A DNA stretch of 15,493 nt from Candidatus Zipacnadia bacterium (GTDB lineage Bacteria > Armatimonadota > Zipacnadia > Zipacnadales > Zipacnadaceae), in the NCBI GenBank assembly GCA_029821455.1, contig JALGTI010000035.1, positions 1-15,493 of the forward strand. The letters run 5' to 3'. Position 1 is the stretch's first letter, and the number at the start of each line of letters is the position of its first letter. The translations under genes and the position numbers were made by a program. Of the stretch, positions 1 through 8,698 are shown in pieces. The notes beneath the pieces were generated by a model, which had not been told where the DNA came from, made no database searches, and saw only the letters and a list, made by a program, of their open reading frames with translations.

Positions 1-586
1 CTGCCGGCAGAGCCGTCGGCGCAAGTATAGGCTCAGCGAGCTTCGTAGCTTCAGCGGGCAACTGGAGTACCGCCGGCTGCGTCGCTACGGATCGGACAGG
101 CCTCGTCCTGGCAGGCATCGCGCGGGCCGGTCCCGATGCCGTCATAGCTACCTGAATCTCAGCGACAGGCTCCGGGGTCGGCGCAGTTAACGGCTCATCC
201 GGGACCGCAGCAACCAGGGGCGCAAGGGCAGGGCCAACATCGTGCGAGACCGGCTGGTTCCACCGGGGCACGATTATCACAGCCGCTAGAACAATGGCCA
301 GGCCGGTCGCCGCTGCGAGGAGGACAGGTGCTCTGACGAGTCTGCGCGGCGCTGTCTGCCGGGTCAGCTCAGCGCGGGTCACTGCCTTGATGCGTGTTGC
401 CAGGTTGGAGGATGGCTCCGGAGTCGGCAAGTCGTGCAATAACTCCGGTATCGCCCGCGCCTCAGCCAGCGCGCGGGCACAGTCCGCGCAGGCTGCCACG
501 TGTTGCTCGATTCCCTCGGCCTCGCGCTTGCTGACCGCCCCTACAACATACAGGTGTGCCTTAGCCTTCACTTTCTCACACTTCAT
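1..586 (-). CDS. Anti-sigma factor, zinc-finger (ZAS/zf-HC2) transmembrane protein, partial
   Basis: Open frame of 195 codons from an ATG at 586 that runs off the left edge, so the C-terminus is missing. The N-terminus carries the zinc-binding anti-sigma pattern: Cys3, then His29-x3-Cys33-x2-Cys36. A linker leads to one hydrophobic helix at about residues 87-107, and the rest is a Pro/Ala-rich, low-complexity presumably extracytoplasmic tail. Families of this kind hold an ECF sigma factor inactive at the membrane and release it after a signal. The gene starts 34 bp after the sigma factor stop, the usual arrangement for a cognate pair. I chose ATG 586 because AGGAGA lies 5 bases upstream; an in-frame ATG at 598 would lie on the other side of that site. 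What signal is sensed cannot be told from the visible part. Confidence 0.85.
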   Translation of the reverse strand, partial: MKCEKVKAKAHLYVVGAVSKREAEGIEQHVAACADCARALAEARAIPELLHDLPTPEPSSNLATRIKAVTRAELTRQTAPRRLVRAPVLLAAATGLAIVLAAVIIVPRWNQPVSHDVGPALAPLVAAVPDEPLTAPTPEPVAEIQVAMTASGPARAMPARTRPVRSVATQPAVLQLPAEATKLAEPILAPTALPA

Positions 587-620
587 GGTTCTCCTCATGT
601 CCGCCTATTTGCTCGGCACG

Positions 621-1292
621 TTAGGTTAATGCCCCTGTGCCCTGCCGCCGATACTGCATTCCAAAAGCGGCTCGTGCCCGTGCCACCCGCGACTTCAAAG
701 TCCCCAACGCACAACCGAGTATCTGGGCTGCCTCCTGGTATGCCAACCCCTCTATGTCCACCAAGACCAGCGCCTCCCGATACTCTGGCTTGAGCGCCTG
801 CAGCGCCCGCCATACGTTACTGCGTGTTTCTGTGCGCTCCACAGCATCCTCGGGCCTGTCAGCATCATCGGCCACCTCCCGTGCAAACTCCCCATCGTCC
901 GTTTCAACTGTCTGATCCAGTGACGGCCCCTCCCGCACTCGCCGCCGCTTGCGCTTTCGTAGCTCGTTGATGGTTGTATTGACCGCTATCCGATATAACC
1001 AGGTGCGGAAGCTGGCCTGACCCTTAAACTGAAACTCTCTGAGCGCCTTGAGCACACGCACGAACACATCCTGGGTTAGGTCCTCAGCGTCCGTCGGCCC
1101 GCTAATCCTATAGATCAAACCGTAGACCTTGTTATAGTACCTGTCAACGAGCACTGAGAACGCATCGCTACTGCCATCTTGAGCTGCGACCACCAGTTCG
1201 CTGTCATCAACTTCGGCAGCCTCACCGGCTTGTGCTGCGCTGTCGGCCGCATTTCCTGCCAACTCAGATTGTACCAACGTCTCAGGGCGCAT
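621..1292 (-). CDS. ECF-type RNA polymerase sigma factor (sigma-70 family, RpoE-like)
   Basis: A 223-residue protein with the two ECF domains. Region 2 spans about residues 43-113 (core-binding DAEDLTQDVFVRV, then the -10 recognition stretch around FRTWLYRIAVN and a basic RKRKRRR run). Region 4 spans about 160-211, ending in the helix-turn-helix YQEAAQILGCALGTLKSRVARAR. An acidic linker of about 45 residues separates them, and there is a 30-residue Ala/Glu-rich N-terminal extension. The ATG at 1292 is preceded by AAGGGAA at good spacing. It redirects RNA polymerase to a stress or envelope regulon, and the adjacent downstream anti-sigma gene is almost certainly its inhibitor. The 113-bp gap upstream may hold an autoregulated promoter, but I could not fix one with confidence. 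Confidence 0.95.
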   Translation of the reverse strand: MRPETLVQSELAGNAADSAAQAGEAAEVDDSELVVAAQDGSSDAFSVLVDRYYNKVYGLIYRISGPTDAEDLTQDVFVRVLKALREFQFKGQASFRTWLYRIAVNTTINELRKRKRRRVREGPSLDQTVETDDGEFAREVADDADRPEDAVERTETRSNVWRALQALKPEYREALVLVDIEGLAYQEAAQILGCALGTLKSRVARARAAFGMQYRRQGTGALT

Positions 1293-1405
1293 TAGGTTCC
1301 CTTTTTTGGGTCTTCTGGAGCAACTTTATTCACTATCGCCGGTCGTAGATATTCGCCGCAAGTGTGGCAGTTTCCTTCAATATGGCCACATTTCTGCTCA
1401 CAGTG

Positions 1406-2236
1406 TCACAACCGCCCGTGGTCGTGCGCCCATTGCTGTACCGCCCGGGCACATTCGTCGGGGACCTCAATGCTGCCGATACGCACGGGATTCGGACCGC
1501 CCGGACCGTGCGAATCGGTCCCACCGGTCACTATCAGGCCCCGGCTCATAGCCATCTGCCGGTACTTTTCAACATCAGCAGCACTGTGGTTAACGTGGTA
1601 GGCCTCTACCCCGCCAAGCCCATAGCCCAGTAGCTGGTCAATTATCCCGTCCCGTTTCACCAGACCCGGATGGGCCAGCACCGCCAGGCCTCCCGCCGCC
1701 CTGATCTGCTCCACCGCCTCCTCAGGGGTCAACTTGTAGCGCGGCACATATGCCGGCCGGCCACGACGCAAGTAGCGCGCGAATGCCTCATTCTGGCTGC
1801 CAACACATCCCGCCTCAACCAAGGCAGCAGCAACGTGCGGGCGACCTACACTGCCTGCTCCCGCCTGAGCACGAACCGCCTCATAGCTGATGCTTACCCC
1901 GAGTTGGTCGAGCTTGTCCACCATCTTGCGAGCGCGTTCCTGACGATTTTCCCGAATGCGGTACAACAGCGCCAGCAGCGTCGCATCGCGATAGTCAATG
2001 TAGTAGCCGAGGATGTGCACCTCGGTATCCTCCACATCTGTGCTTATCTCCACCGCCGGCAAGACCGCCAGGCCGGTGCACTCGGCAGCCGCCAGCGCGG
2101 GCTCAATGCCGTCCACAGTATCGTGGTCAGTGATGGCGATGGCGCTGAGCCCGATGCGTATGGCCTCAGCGACGATCTCCTCCGGCGTCAAGGTTCCGTC
2201 AGACGCGGTCGAATGAATGTGCAGATCAACTGCCAT
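1406..2236 (-). CDS. PHP-domain metal-dependent phosphoesterase (YciV/TrpH-like)
   Basis: A 276-residue PHP-fold hydrolase, near the usual size of the YciV/TrpH group, whose studied members are 3',5'-nucleotide bisphosphate phosphatases or 5'-3' exoribonucleases acting on short RNA. The metal ligands are all visible: His6-x-His8 with Asp13, TDHD at 36-39, Glu63, His74, GRPH with His134, AHP with His189 and a closing D-S-H at 241-243. The insertion at about 76-185, with the helical RENRQERARKMVDKLDQLG stretch, is typical of this subgroup. The frame is open to 2332, but the PHP fold begins exactly at the ATG at 2236, with AAGGAAG upstream at a rather long spacing. It could equally be annotated as a nucleotidase; the substrate is inferred from family only. 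Confidence 0.93.
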   Translation of the reverse strand: MAVDLHIHSTASDGTLTPEEIVAEAIRIGLSAIAITDHDTVDGIEPALAAAECTGLAVLPAVEISTDVEDTEVHILGYYIDYRDATLLALLYRIRENRQERARKMVDKLDQLGVSISYEAVRAQAGAGSVGRPHVAAALVEAGCVGSQNEAFARYLRRGRPAYVPRYKLTPEEAVEQIRAAGGLAVLAHPGLVKRDGIIDQLLGYGLGGVEAYHVNHSAADVEKYRQMAMSRGLIVTGGTDSHGPGGPNPVRIGSIEVPDECARAVQQWAHDHGRL

Positions 2237-2350
2237 TGTGTGATTTGGCTTCCTTGCAAGGTAATTACCAGCGTTGTACGATGTCGCGTACCTGTGTGCA
2301 GATATCCTCGTCCTGTTTGAAAAAGCAATCATCGGGTAGGGTAAGCTTCT

Positions 2351-2456
2351 CCTTCGACTAGCTCCCTTCGGGTCTGAGCCTCACTCTTCGACAGGCTCAG
2401 AGTGTAGTGAGCTTGTCGAACTACAGGGTCGAAGACAGGATGGTGAGCCTGTCGAA
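2351..2456. repeat. Cluster of TTCGACAGGCTCA-type palindromic repeats
   Basis: The gap between the helicase stop and the PHP gene contains TTCGACAGGCTCA at 2387-2399, its near-complement TGAGCTTGTCGAA at 2408-2420 (one wobble) and its exact complement TGAGCCTGTCGAA at 2444-2456. A degenerate fourth copy, TTCGACTAGCTCC, lies at 2353-2365. Copies one and two form a 13-bp stem with an 8-base loop; copies one and three can form a competing perfect stem. Short repeats with this core are, as I recall, scattered in intergenic regions of several bacterial phyla. It could serve as a transcription end or mRNA 3' stabiliser for the helicase gene, but there is no T-run to call an intrinsic terminator. 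Confidence 0.8.
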
Positions 2457-2473
2457 CCACAGCTTGCCCGAGG

Positions 2474-4756
2474 TCAGCGCTGCCCCTGCGAGGGGATGAG
2501 CGCGCGGCCCAGGACAATCGCGCCTCGCTTGTCGAGGGGTTGGTTACCGTCACCACAACTGGGAGACTGCACGCAGTTAGGGCACCCCGCCTCGCAGGGG
2601 CAGGTCTCGATGGTCTCCACAGTCGCGGCTATCAGCTCCTCAATACGTTCATAGGCAGCCTCGCAGATGCCCACACCGCCCGGATAGCCATCATACACTA
2701 GAATGCTGGGCGCGCCGGTATCTTGGTGCGAATGGTGTGAAACCCCGCCCACATCGTGAGGGTCGCACGAGGCGAACAGGGGCAGCAGACCAATCAAGGC
2801 ATGCTCCAGGGCGTGGAGGCTGCCCATCACATCGCACTTCTCCTCAGCTAGCGCCTTCAACTCCTGCTCGCCGATGGTTACCCACGCGCCGATGGTCTCA
2901 AACGTCCGTGGCGGGAGGTCCAGCGGCTCCTGGCCCAGCTCCTGCTCGGTGACCTGCCGGAGCTTGCGGTAGCCCGCCACCGTCGTGTGCACGGAAAGCT
3001 CCCCCAGGTGGGCATTCGCCGTGTCGGACAGCGGGCGGCTAGTATCCCCAGACAGCACCCGCACCTCCGACATCACCAGCGGCTGTGTGTAGTAGCGAGC
3101 GCGCGTCGGCCTGACATAGGCGATGCGAGCTTCCGTGTCGAGCTTCGTCACCAAGTAGCTGTCGCCACCATGCAGGTAAATGGCTCCCGGATGCACCATC
3201 ATAAACGCTGAGGCCTCGTCCATAGTGCCCAGCAATTCGTCGCTCTTCTCCCTGACGATGTCATAGCCAGCCCCCGAGGCGCTGCGGATGCTGAACTGAC
3301 CAGCCGGGTACAGGTCGGCATCTATCCAATACCACTTCGTGCGCTTGGTGACATAGCCGTGCTCGACGAGGAGCTCCAGAATCGGCTCCATCTGGGGGCC
3401 GAAGAGCACCTCGTCCGCCTCGATTAGCGGCAACTCATAAGAGGCGCACATCAGATGCGCCGCCACAACGAACTTGTTGTAGGGGTCAATCAGCACGCGC
3501 TCCACTGAGCGGTCCAGGATGTACTCGGGATGCTCCATCAGGTAGTGGTGAATCCCGCCGGGCAGCGCGATCAAAGCCGCCAGAGAATCCTGCAGACCCC
3601 GGCCAGCGCGGCCAGCCTGCTGCCAGGTCGAAGCAACGGAGCCGGGATAGCCCACCATCAACGCTGCATCCAGGCCGCCGATGTCCACGCCCAACTCTAA
3701 CGCGGTGGTAGAGACCACGCCCAGCAGCTTGCCATCGAAGAGCTGGTTTTCAATGGCGCGGCGCTCCGCCGGCAGGTAGCCGCCCCGATAGGCCATCAGC
3801 TTGGCCGCCAGCTCAGCGTCCCCCAGCTTGTCGCGTGTATAGCGCAGGATGAGTTCAGCCTGGCTGCGTGCCAGCGTAAATGTGATGGTGCGAATCTCCC
3901 TGCGCAGCAGGCGGGCCATCAGGTCGGCGGCCTCCTGGTTGGCGCTGCGCCGCCGGTCGCGGCGACGCTGCATCAGCGGCGGCCGCCACATCACAAAAGT
4001 ACGCCTGCCAGCCGGCGAGCCGTCATCATCCACTACCTTGAACTCCAGCCCTGTCAGCTTCTCACATAGCTCGGCCGGATTCCCGATCGTCGCCGAACAG
4101 CAGATGAACTGGGGATTGGTCCCATAGTGGCGGGCGATGCGCCGCAGGCGCCGCACAACGTTGGCAGCGTGCGAGCCAAACACGCCCCGGTAGGTGTGAA
4201 CCTCATCCAGCACCACGAACTTGAGATTGCGGAAGAAGTCGGCCCAGGTGTGATGATAGGGCAGGATCCCAACGTGCAGCATATCAGGATTGGTCAGCAC
4301 CACCTGCGCGCTCTTCTTGATGCGACGGCGTTGGGCGGACGGCGTGTCACCGTCGTAGGTCTCGGCAGTGAATACCGTGCCGGCCCCAAAATCCGCCAGC
4401 TTACGCAACTGGTCCTGGGCCAGGGCCTTTGTGGGATAGATCAGCAAAGCCCGGTTAGTGCCGCGTTCGTAGAGGCTTTGGGCGACGGGGATGGTGAAGC
4501 AGAGCGTCTTGCCACTAGCCGTCCCAGCCACCACAGCCACATTCTCGCCGCTAAAGGCAGCTTCGATGGCCTCTGTCTGGTGGCTGTAAAGCTGCGTGAT
4601 GCCCAGGTCATCCAGGATTGCCTGCACCTCGGGGTGCAGCTCTGCTTGCAGGGCGCCATAGCGAGCCTCACAGGCCGGAAGCTCCGCCCGGTGTGCGATC
4701 TGGCCCCCATAGTCCGGATCAGCCTCAATTTCGTCCAGGAAAACATTGAAGTCCAT
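2474..4756 (-). CDS. DEAD/DEAH-box helicase with C-terminal DUF1998-type zinc module (YprA/MrfA-like)
   Basis: A 760-residue superfamily 2 helicase. Visible motifs: Walker A AGTASGKT at 77-84, motif II DEVH at 184-187, motif III SAT at 221-223, and motif VI QQAGRAGRG at 389-397, placing two RecA folds in residues 40-430. The second half carries the YprA-family stretch GAIYLHGGDSYLVTKLD and a C-terminal cysteine cluster CPCEAGCPNCVQSPSC (Cys 719, 721, 725, 728, 734), the DUF1998 zinc site. Bacillus MrfA, the best-known relative, is a 3'-5' DNA helicase of an excision pathway for mitomycin damage. That role is only inferred here. The frame is open to 4828, but those 24 residues read through a palindromic repeat, so ATG 4756 is preferred although its ribosome site is weak. 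Confidence 0.93.
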   Translation of the reverse strand: MDFNVFLDEIEADPDYGGQIAHRAELPACEARYGALQAELHPEVQAILDDLGITQLYSHQTEAIEAAFSGENVAVVAGTASGKTLCFTIPVAQSLYERGTNRALLIYPTKALAQDQLRKLADFGAGTVFTAETYDGDTPSAQRRRIKKSAQVVLTNPDMLHVGILPYHHTWADFFRNLKFVVLDEVHTYRGVFGSHAANVVRRLRRIARHYGTNPQFICCSATIGNPAELCEKLTGLEFKVVDDDGSPAGRRTFVMWRPPLMQRRRDRRRSANQEAADLMARLLRREIRTITFTLARSQAELILRYTRDKLGDAELAAKLMAYRGGYLPAERRAIENQLFDGKLLGVVSTTALELGVDIGGLDAALMVGYPGSVASTWQQAGRAGRGLQDSLAALIALPGGIHHYLMEHPEYILDRSVERVLIDPYNKFVVAAHLMCASYELPLIEADEVLFGPQMEPILELLVEHGYVTKRTKWYWIDADLYPAGQFSIRSASGAGYDIVREKSDELLGTMDEASAFMMVHPGAIYLHGGDSYLVTKLDTEARIAYVRPTRARYYTQPLVMSEVRVLSGDTSRPLSDTANAHLGELSVHTTVAGYRKLRQVTEQELGQEPLDLPPRTFETIGAWVTIGEQELKALAEEKCDVMGSLHALEHALIGLLPLFASCDPHDVGGVSHHSHQDTGAPSILVYDGYPGGVGICEAAYERIEELIAATVETIETCPCEAGCPNCVQSPSCGDGNQPLDKRGAIVLGRALIPSQGQR

Positions 4757-4786
4757 AGTGCGTCGCTCGTACGACAGGCATCCTTC

Positions 4787-4853
4787 GTAGGGGCGTGATT
4801 CATCACGCCCACATGCAACAGAACCCACAGGGCGCGATGAATCGCGCCCCTAC
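4787..4853. repeat. 67-bp palindromic repeat element between tatC and the helicase gene
   Basis: The outer arms are GTAGGGGCGTGATTCATC at 4787-4804 and GATGAATCGCGCCCCTAC at 4836-4853, complementary at 17 of 18 positions. Each arm also belongs to its own hairpin: 4791-4798 pairs with 4803-4810 (8 bp), and 4830-4838 pairs with 4841-4849 (9 bp, 2-base loop). The middle 4811-4829 is unstructured. The right end overlaps the end of tatC: the TAG stop at 4850-4852 is part of the conserved GTAGGGG edge. The form recalls REP/MITE-like small mobile palindromes. No transposase is in the window. Confidence 0.88.
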
Positions 4854-5719
4854 ACACCCTCGTCGTCCCCTGTCTCCGCCCCGTCTGTGCGATAGAACGC
4901 CTCCCAATCCTGCTCATCCTCGCTCTCCGCATCCTCTGCCTCCACCGGCCCCAAGCCCTCGCCAGCGGGTTCAGGAGCCTGGCGCTTCTCCACAATCTTC
5001 ACCAAAAAAATGCTCAACCCGTACAGCAACACCAAGGGCGCAGCCATAAAGGTCATGGTGAACGGGTCTATGGTGGGGGTCACGATAGCGGCGAGGATGA
5101 AGATGCCGACTACCGCGTGCCGCCACCAGTTTATCAGCCAGCGCGAATTGATGATCCCTACGCGGCCCAGGAACATCAGCACCAGCGGCAGCTCGAACGA
5201 CAGGCCAAATACAATCAACAGACGTAGAAGGAAATAGAGGTACGGCTGTAGGGTGAGTTCAACATCAACGCCCATGCTCTGGTTTATGCGAAAGAAAAAC
5301 TCGAACGCGCGGGGAGATATGAAGTAGCAGAATACCACTCCACCTACAAATAGTCCCACAGCAGAGGGTAACATAAACACCACGTAGCGCTTCTCGTGGC
5401 GCTCCAGAGCCGGCTCGACGAACAGCCATAGCTCCATAAACCACAGCGGCGACGAGATGACCAGCCCTGCCACAAACGCAATCACCATCATCAGCACCAA
5501 GCCGCCAGCCGGCTCGAAGATGCGGAAGGGCAGCTCAATGCCCACGCGGTCAGCCGCAATATGGGCCGGGTGCTGCAGGATGGTCAGCAGGTCGCTACGG
5601 AAGACCCATCCCGCAATCATCCCGCCGATTATGTACAGGAGGGAGCGACCAATCCGCCCCCGCAGCTCCTCAAGATGCTCGAAGAAGGTGGCCTCTCTGT
5701 TTGTGCGTGGGCTAGGCAT
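4850..5719 (-). CDS. tatC: Sec-independent (Tat) protein translocase subunit TatC
   Basis: A 289-residue polytopic membrane protein with the TatC hallmarks. The N-terminal EHLEELRGRI motif at 14-23 binds the twin-arginine signal. The HEKR loop at 108-111 has the conserved Glu, FELP lies at 175-178, and TPTIDPFTM at 214-222. About six membrane helices are visible. TatC recognises folded precursors carrying RR signal peptides and starts assembly of the TatA pore. No tatA or tatB is in the window. The protein is longer than the common 250-260 residues because of a roughly 40-residue, strongly acidic tail after the last helix, whose end coincides with a palindromic repeat. ATG 5719 has no clear ribosome site, so the message may be leaderless or the start weak. 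Confidence 0.96.
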   Translation of the reverse strand: MPSPRTNREATFFEHLEELRGRIGRSLLYIIGGMIAGWVFRSDLLTILQHPAHIAADRVGIELPFRIFEPAGGLVLMMVIAFVAGLVISSPLWFMELWLFVEPALERHEKRYVVFMLPSAVGLFVGGVVFCYFISPRAFEFFFRINQSMGVDVELTLQPYLYFLLRLLIVFGLSFELPLVLMFLGRVGIINSRWLINWWRHAVVGIFILAAIVTPTIDPFTMTFMAAPLVLLYGLSIFLVKIVEKRQAPEPAGEGLGPVEAEDAESEDEQDWEAFYRTDGAETGDDEGV

Positions 5720-5764
5720 AATGATCTATGGATACGGACCGGTGTTGCGCCACACTCACCACCA

Positions 5765-5822
5765 GGGTAGGGCAAGCTTCCAGCTTGCCTGTAGCTCGCG
5801 TAGGCAGAGACGACTGCGCTAC
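5765..5822. repeat. Intergenic palindromic repeat, GGGTAGGGCAAGCTTC type
   Basis: GGCAAGCT at 5771-5778 and AGCTTGCC at 5782-5789 form an 8-bp hairpin with a 3-base loop. It is followed by an imperfect inverted repeat running from GTAGC at 5791-5795 to GCTAC at 5818-5822. The edge GGGTAGGGCAAGCTTC at 5765-5780 recurs, with one change, at 2334-2349 beside the other repeat cluster. The 212-bp gap 5720-5931 holds this element, the terminator of the ATPase gene and presumably the tatC promoter, which I could not locate. Confidence 0.75.
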
Positions 5823-5869
5823 CTGAACGACCGCACGCACGATGCCTACGCCACGTGGCAATGTATGCC

Positions 5870-5899
5870 AAAAGACCCCCATCGCCGAGATGATGGAGG
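5870..5899 (-). terminator. Intrinsic terminator of the MalK-like ATPase gene
   Basis: On the minus strand CCTCCATC pairs with GATGGGGG (8 bp with one G-T pair; window positions 5892-5899 with 5876-5883) around an 8-base loop, followed at once by TCTTTT. It lies about 33 bp past the ATPase stop codon and before tatC. Confidence 0.7.
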
Positions 5900-5931
5900 C
5901 CTGCGGTGAGCCATGTCAGCGGAACTGCCGC

Positions 5932-7038
<1,107 letters not shown>

Positions 7039-7130
7039 GCGTCCTGACCTCGCAATCCGAACAACACAAGCCAGCAACCAATCCGAGCAACAGCCCTGCC
7101 TCCCCGTGATAGCTGCTGGCCTCACCCAAA

Positions 7131-7160
7131 ATTATAGGCCAGACAGCCCACCGCTGTCAA
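7131..7160 (-). promoter_or_regulatory. Consensus sigma-70 promoter of the MalK-like ATPase gene with overlapping dyad
   Basis: On the minus strand TTGACA (7155-7160) and TATAAT (7131-7136) are both perfect consensus hexamers, spaced 18 bp apart, giving a predicted start near 7124 and an 86-base leader. An inverted repeat GACAGC-N5-GCTGTC at 7142-7158 covers most of the -35 box and the spacer, the position expected of a repressor operator. The repressor is unknown. Confidence 0.8.
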
Positions 7161-7183
7161 TCCTCAACGCGGTCTGGGGCCCC

Positions 7184-8653
7184 TCATTGGGGTATCTGGT
7201 AGTTGGGCGACTCCTCGGTGATAATAATGTCGTGGGGATGGCTCTCACGCAGCCCGGAGGCCGAAATGCGATAAAAACTCGTCTTAGTCTTGAGTTCTTC
7301 GATGTTATGCACTCCGCAATAGCCCATCCCTGCCCGCAGGCCACCCACCAGTTGCTGCACAACACCTGATAGCGGTCCCTTGTGTGGAACGCGCCCCTCC
7401 AGCCCCTCAGGCACCAGCTTCTCCGCCTCCATATCCTCCTGTCCATAGCGGTCACGGCTGCTGTGGCCCTCGCTCATCGCCGCCAGCGACCCCATCCCCC
7501 GGTACTCCTTGTATGTGCGCCCGCGATACAGCACCGTCTCGCCAGGGCTCTCCTCAGTACCCGCAAACAGAGCGCCGATCATCACCACATCGGCCCCGGC
7601 TGCGATAGCCTTGGTGATATCACCGGAGTACTTCACTCCGCCGTCGGCAATGATTGGCACGTCATGCTCAGCGGCCGCTGCCGTGCAGTCAAGAATCGCC
7701 GTTATCTGCGGCACCCCAGCACCGGCCACAACCCGCGTGGTGCAGATGGAACCCGGCCCCATCCCCACCTTTACAGCAGCTACCCCGGCTGCGATAAGGT
7801 CTCTGCAGCCCTCGGCAGTGCCTACATTCCCCCCGATTATCGGCATATCCGGCAGATGCTCTTTGAGCTTTGAAATCATATTCAGAACACCACTACTATG
7901 GCCGTGGGCGGTGTCCACCACCAAAGCATCCACGCCGCGCTCGGCCAGAGCACTAGCCCGGTCGAGACTATCAGCCGCCACACCAACAGCGGCAGCAACT
8001 CTTAGGCGGCCCAACTCGTCCTTGGAAGCATCCGGATAGCGCTGAATCTTCTCAATGTCCTTGATAGTGATTAGTCCCAGCAGCGTCATATCCTCGTCAA
8101 CCACCGGCAGCTTCTCGATGCGGTGCTCGTGGAGGATGCGCTTGGCCTCCTCCAGAGTCGTACCCTCGCCGGTGGTAATGAGGCCAGTGGCGGTCATCGC
8201 CTCAGACACCGGCTTGTCCAATTCAGTCTCAAATCGCAGGTCGCGGTTGGTTAGGATGCCGACCAGCTTGCCGTCCTGCGTGATGGGCAGACCGGAGATG
8301 TGGTATCGGCTCATCAGTTCCAGCGCCTCACGCACCGCAGCCTCCGGGGCTAGCGTGACCGGGTCAACAATCATCCCGCTCTCCGAACGCTTGACCCGAT
8401 CCACCTCCAGAGCCTGTTGCTCAATGCTCATGTTTTTGTGGATTACCCCGATGCCGCCCTCGCGGGCGATGGCGATAGCCAGACGCGCCTCAGTCACCAT
8501 GTCCATCGCCGCGCTGGCCAGTGGGATGTGCAGGCGGATGTCACTGGTCAGGCGCGTTGATATGTCCACCTGCGCCGGCAGCACATCCGACTTGGCCGGC
8601 ACCAAGAGCACGTCATCAAGTGAGAGTCCCTCATGCTCAAATCTGTCAGACAC
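7184..8653 (-). CDS. guaB: Inosine-5'-monophosphate dehydrogenase
   Basis: A 489-residue IMP dehydrogenase, full length for the family. It oxidises IMP to XMP with NAD+, the committed step to guanine nucleotides. The barrel begins with LSLDDVLLVP at 11-19; two CBS domains are inserted at about 94-205 (ISGLPITQDGKLVGILTNRDL, then a second copy ending LLGLITIKDI). The catalytic loop is GPGSICTTR with Cys304, the phosphate site IADGGVKYSGD at 336-345, and the flap follows with SSRDRYGQ. The start is a GTG at 8653 with GGGGTGAG upstream. The gene follows the isomerase gene by 45 bp, so it may share that operon. There is no hairpin terminator after it; the next gene has its own strong promoter. 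Confidence 0.98.
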   Translation of the reverse strand: MSDRFEHEGLSLDDVLLVPAKSDVLPAQVDISTRLTSDIRLHIPLASAAMDMVTEARLAIAIAREGGIGVIHKNMSIEQQALEVDRVKRSESGMIVDPVTLAPEAAVREALELMSRYHISGLPITQDGKLVGILTNRDLRFETELDKPVSEAMTATGLITTGEGTTLEEAKRILHEHRIEKLPVVDEDMTLLGLITIKDIEKIQRYPDASKDELGRLRVAAAVGVAADSLDRASALAERGVDALVVDTAHGHSSGVLNMISKLKEHLPDMPIIGGNVGTAEGCRDLIAAGVAAVKVGMGPGSICTTRVVAGAGVPQITAILDCTAAAAEHDVPIIADGGVKYSGDITKAIAAGADVVMIGALFAGTEESPGETVLYRGRTYKEYRGMGSLAAMSEGHSSRDRYGQEDMEAEKLVPEGLEGRVPHKGPLSGVVQQLVGGLRAGMGYCGVHNIEELKTKTSFYRISASGLRESHPHDIIITEESPNYQIPQ

Positions 8654-8698
8654 GGCTGCTCACCCCTCACGTCCGCGTAGTCAGCTTGCCCCTGCTCA

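Noticed and set aside
2351..2456. Possible CRISPR-like array
   Set aside because: The repeats are 13 bp, alternate in orientation and have unequal short spacers; no cas gene is present.
4127..4798. Plus-strand 223-codon open frame opposite the helicase gene
   Set aside because: It is antisense to a gene with all helicase motifs and shows no recognisable domain.
4757..4828. Upstream start of the helicase inside the repeat
   Set aside because: The added residues are translated repeat and lack family similarity; ATG 4756 fits the fold start.
5629..5871. Minus-strand 80-codon frame between the ATPase gene and tatC
   Set aside because: It reads through a palindromic repeat and into tatC in another frame, with no ribosome site and no domain.
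7039..7125. Longer start for the MalK-like ATPase
   Set aside because: The consensus promoter predicts transcription starting near 7124, leaving no room for a ribosome site.
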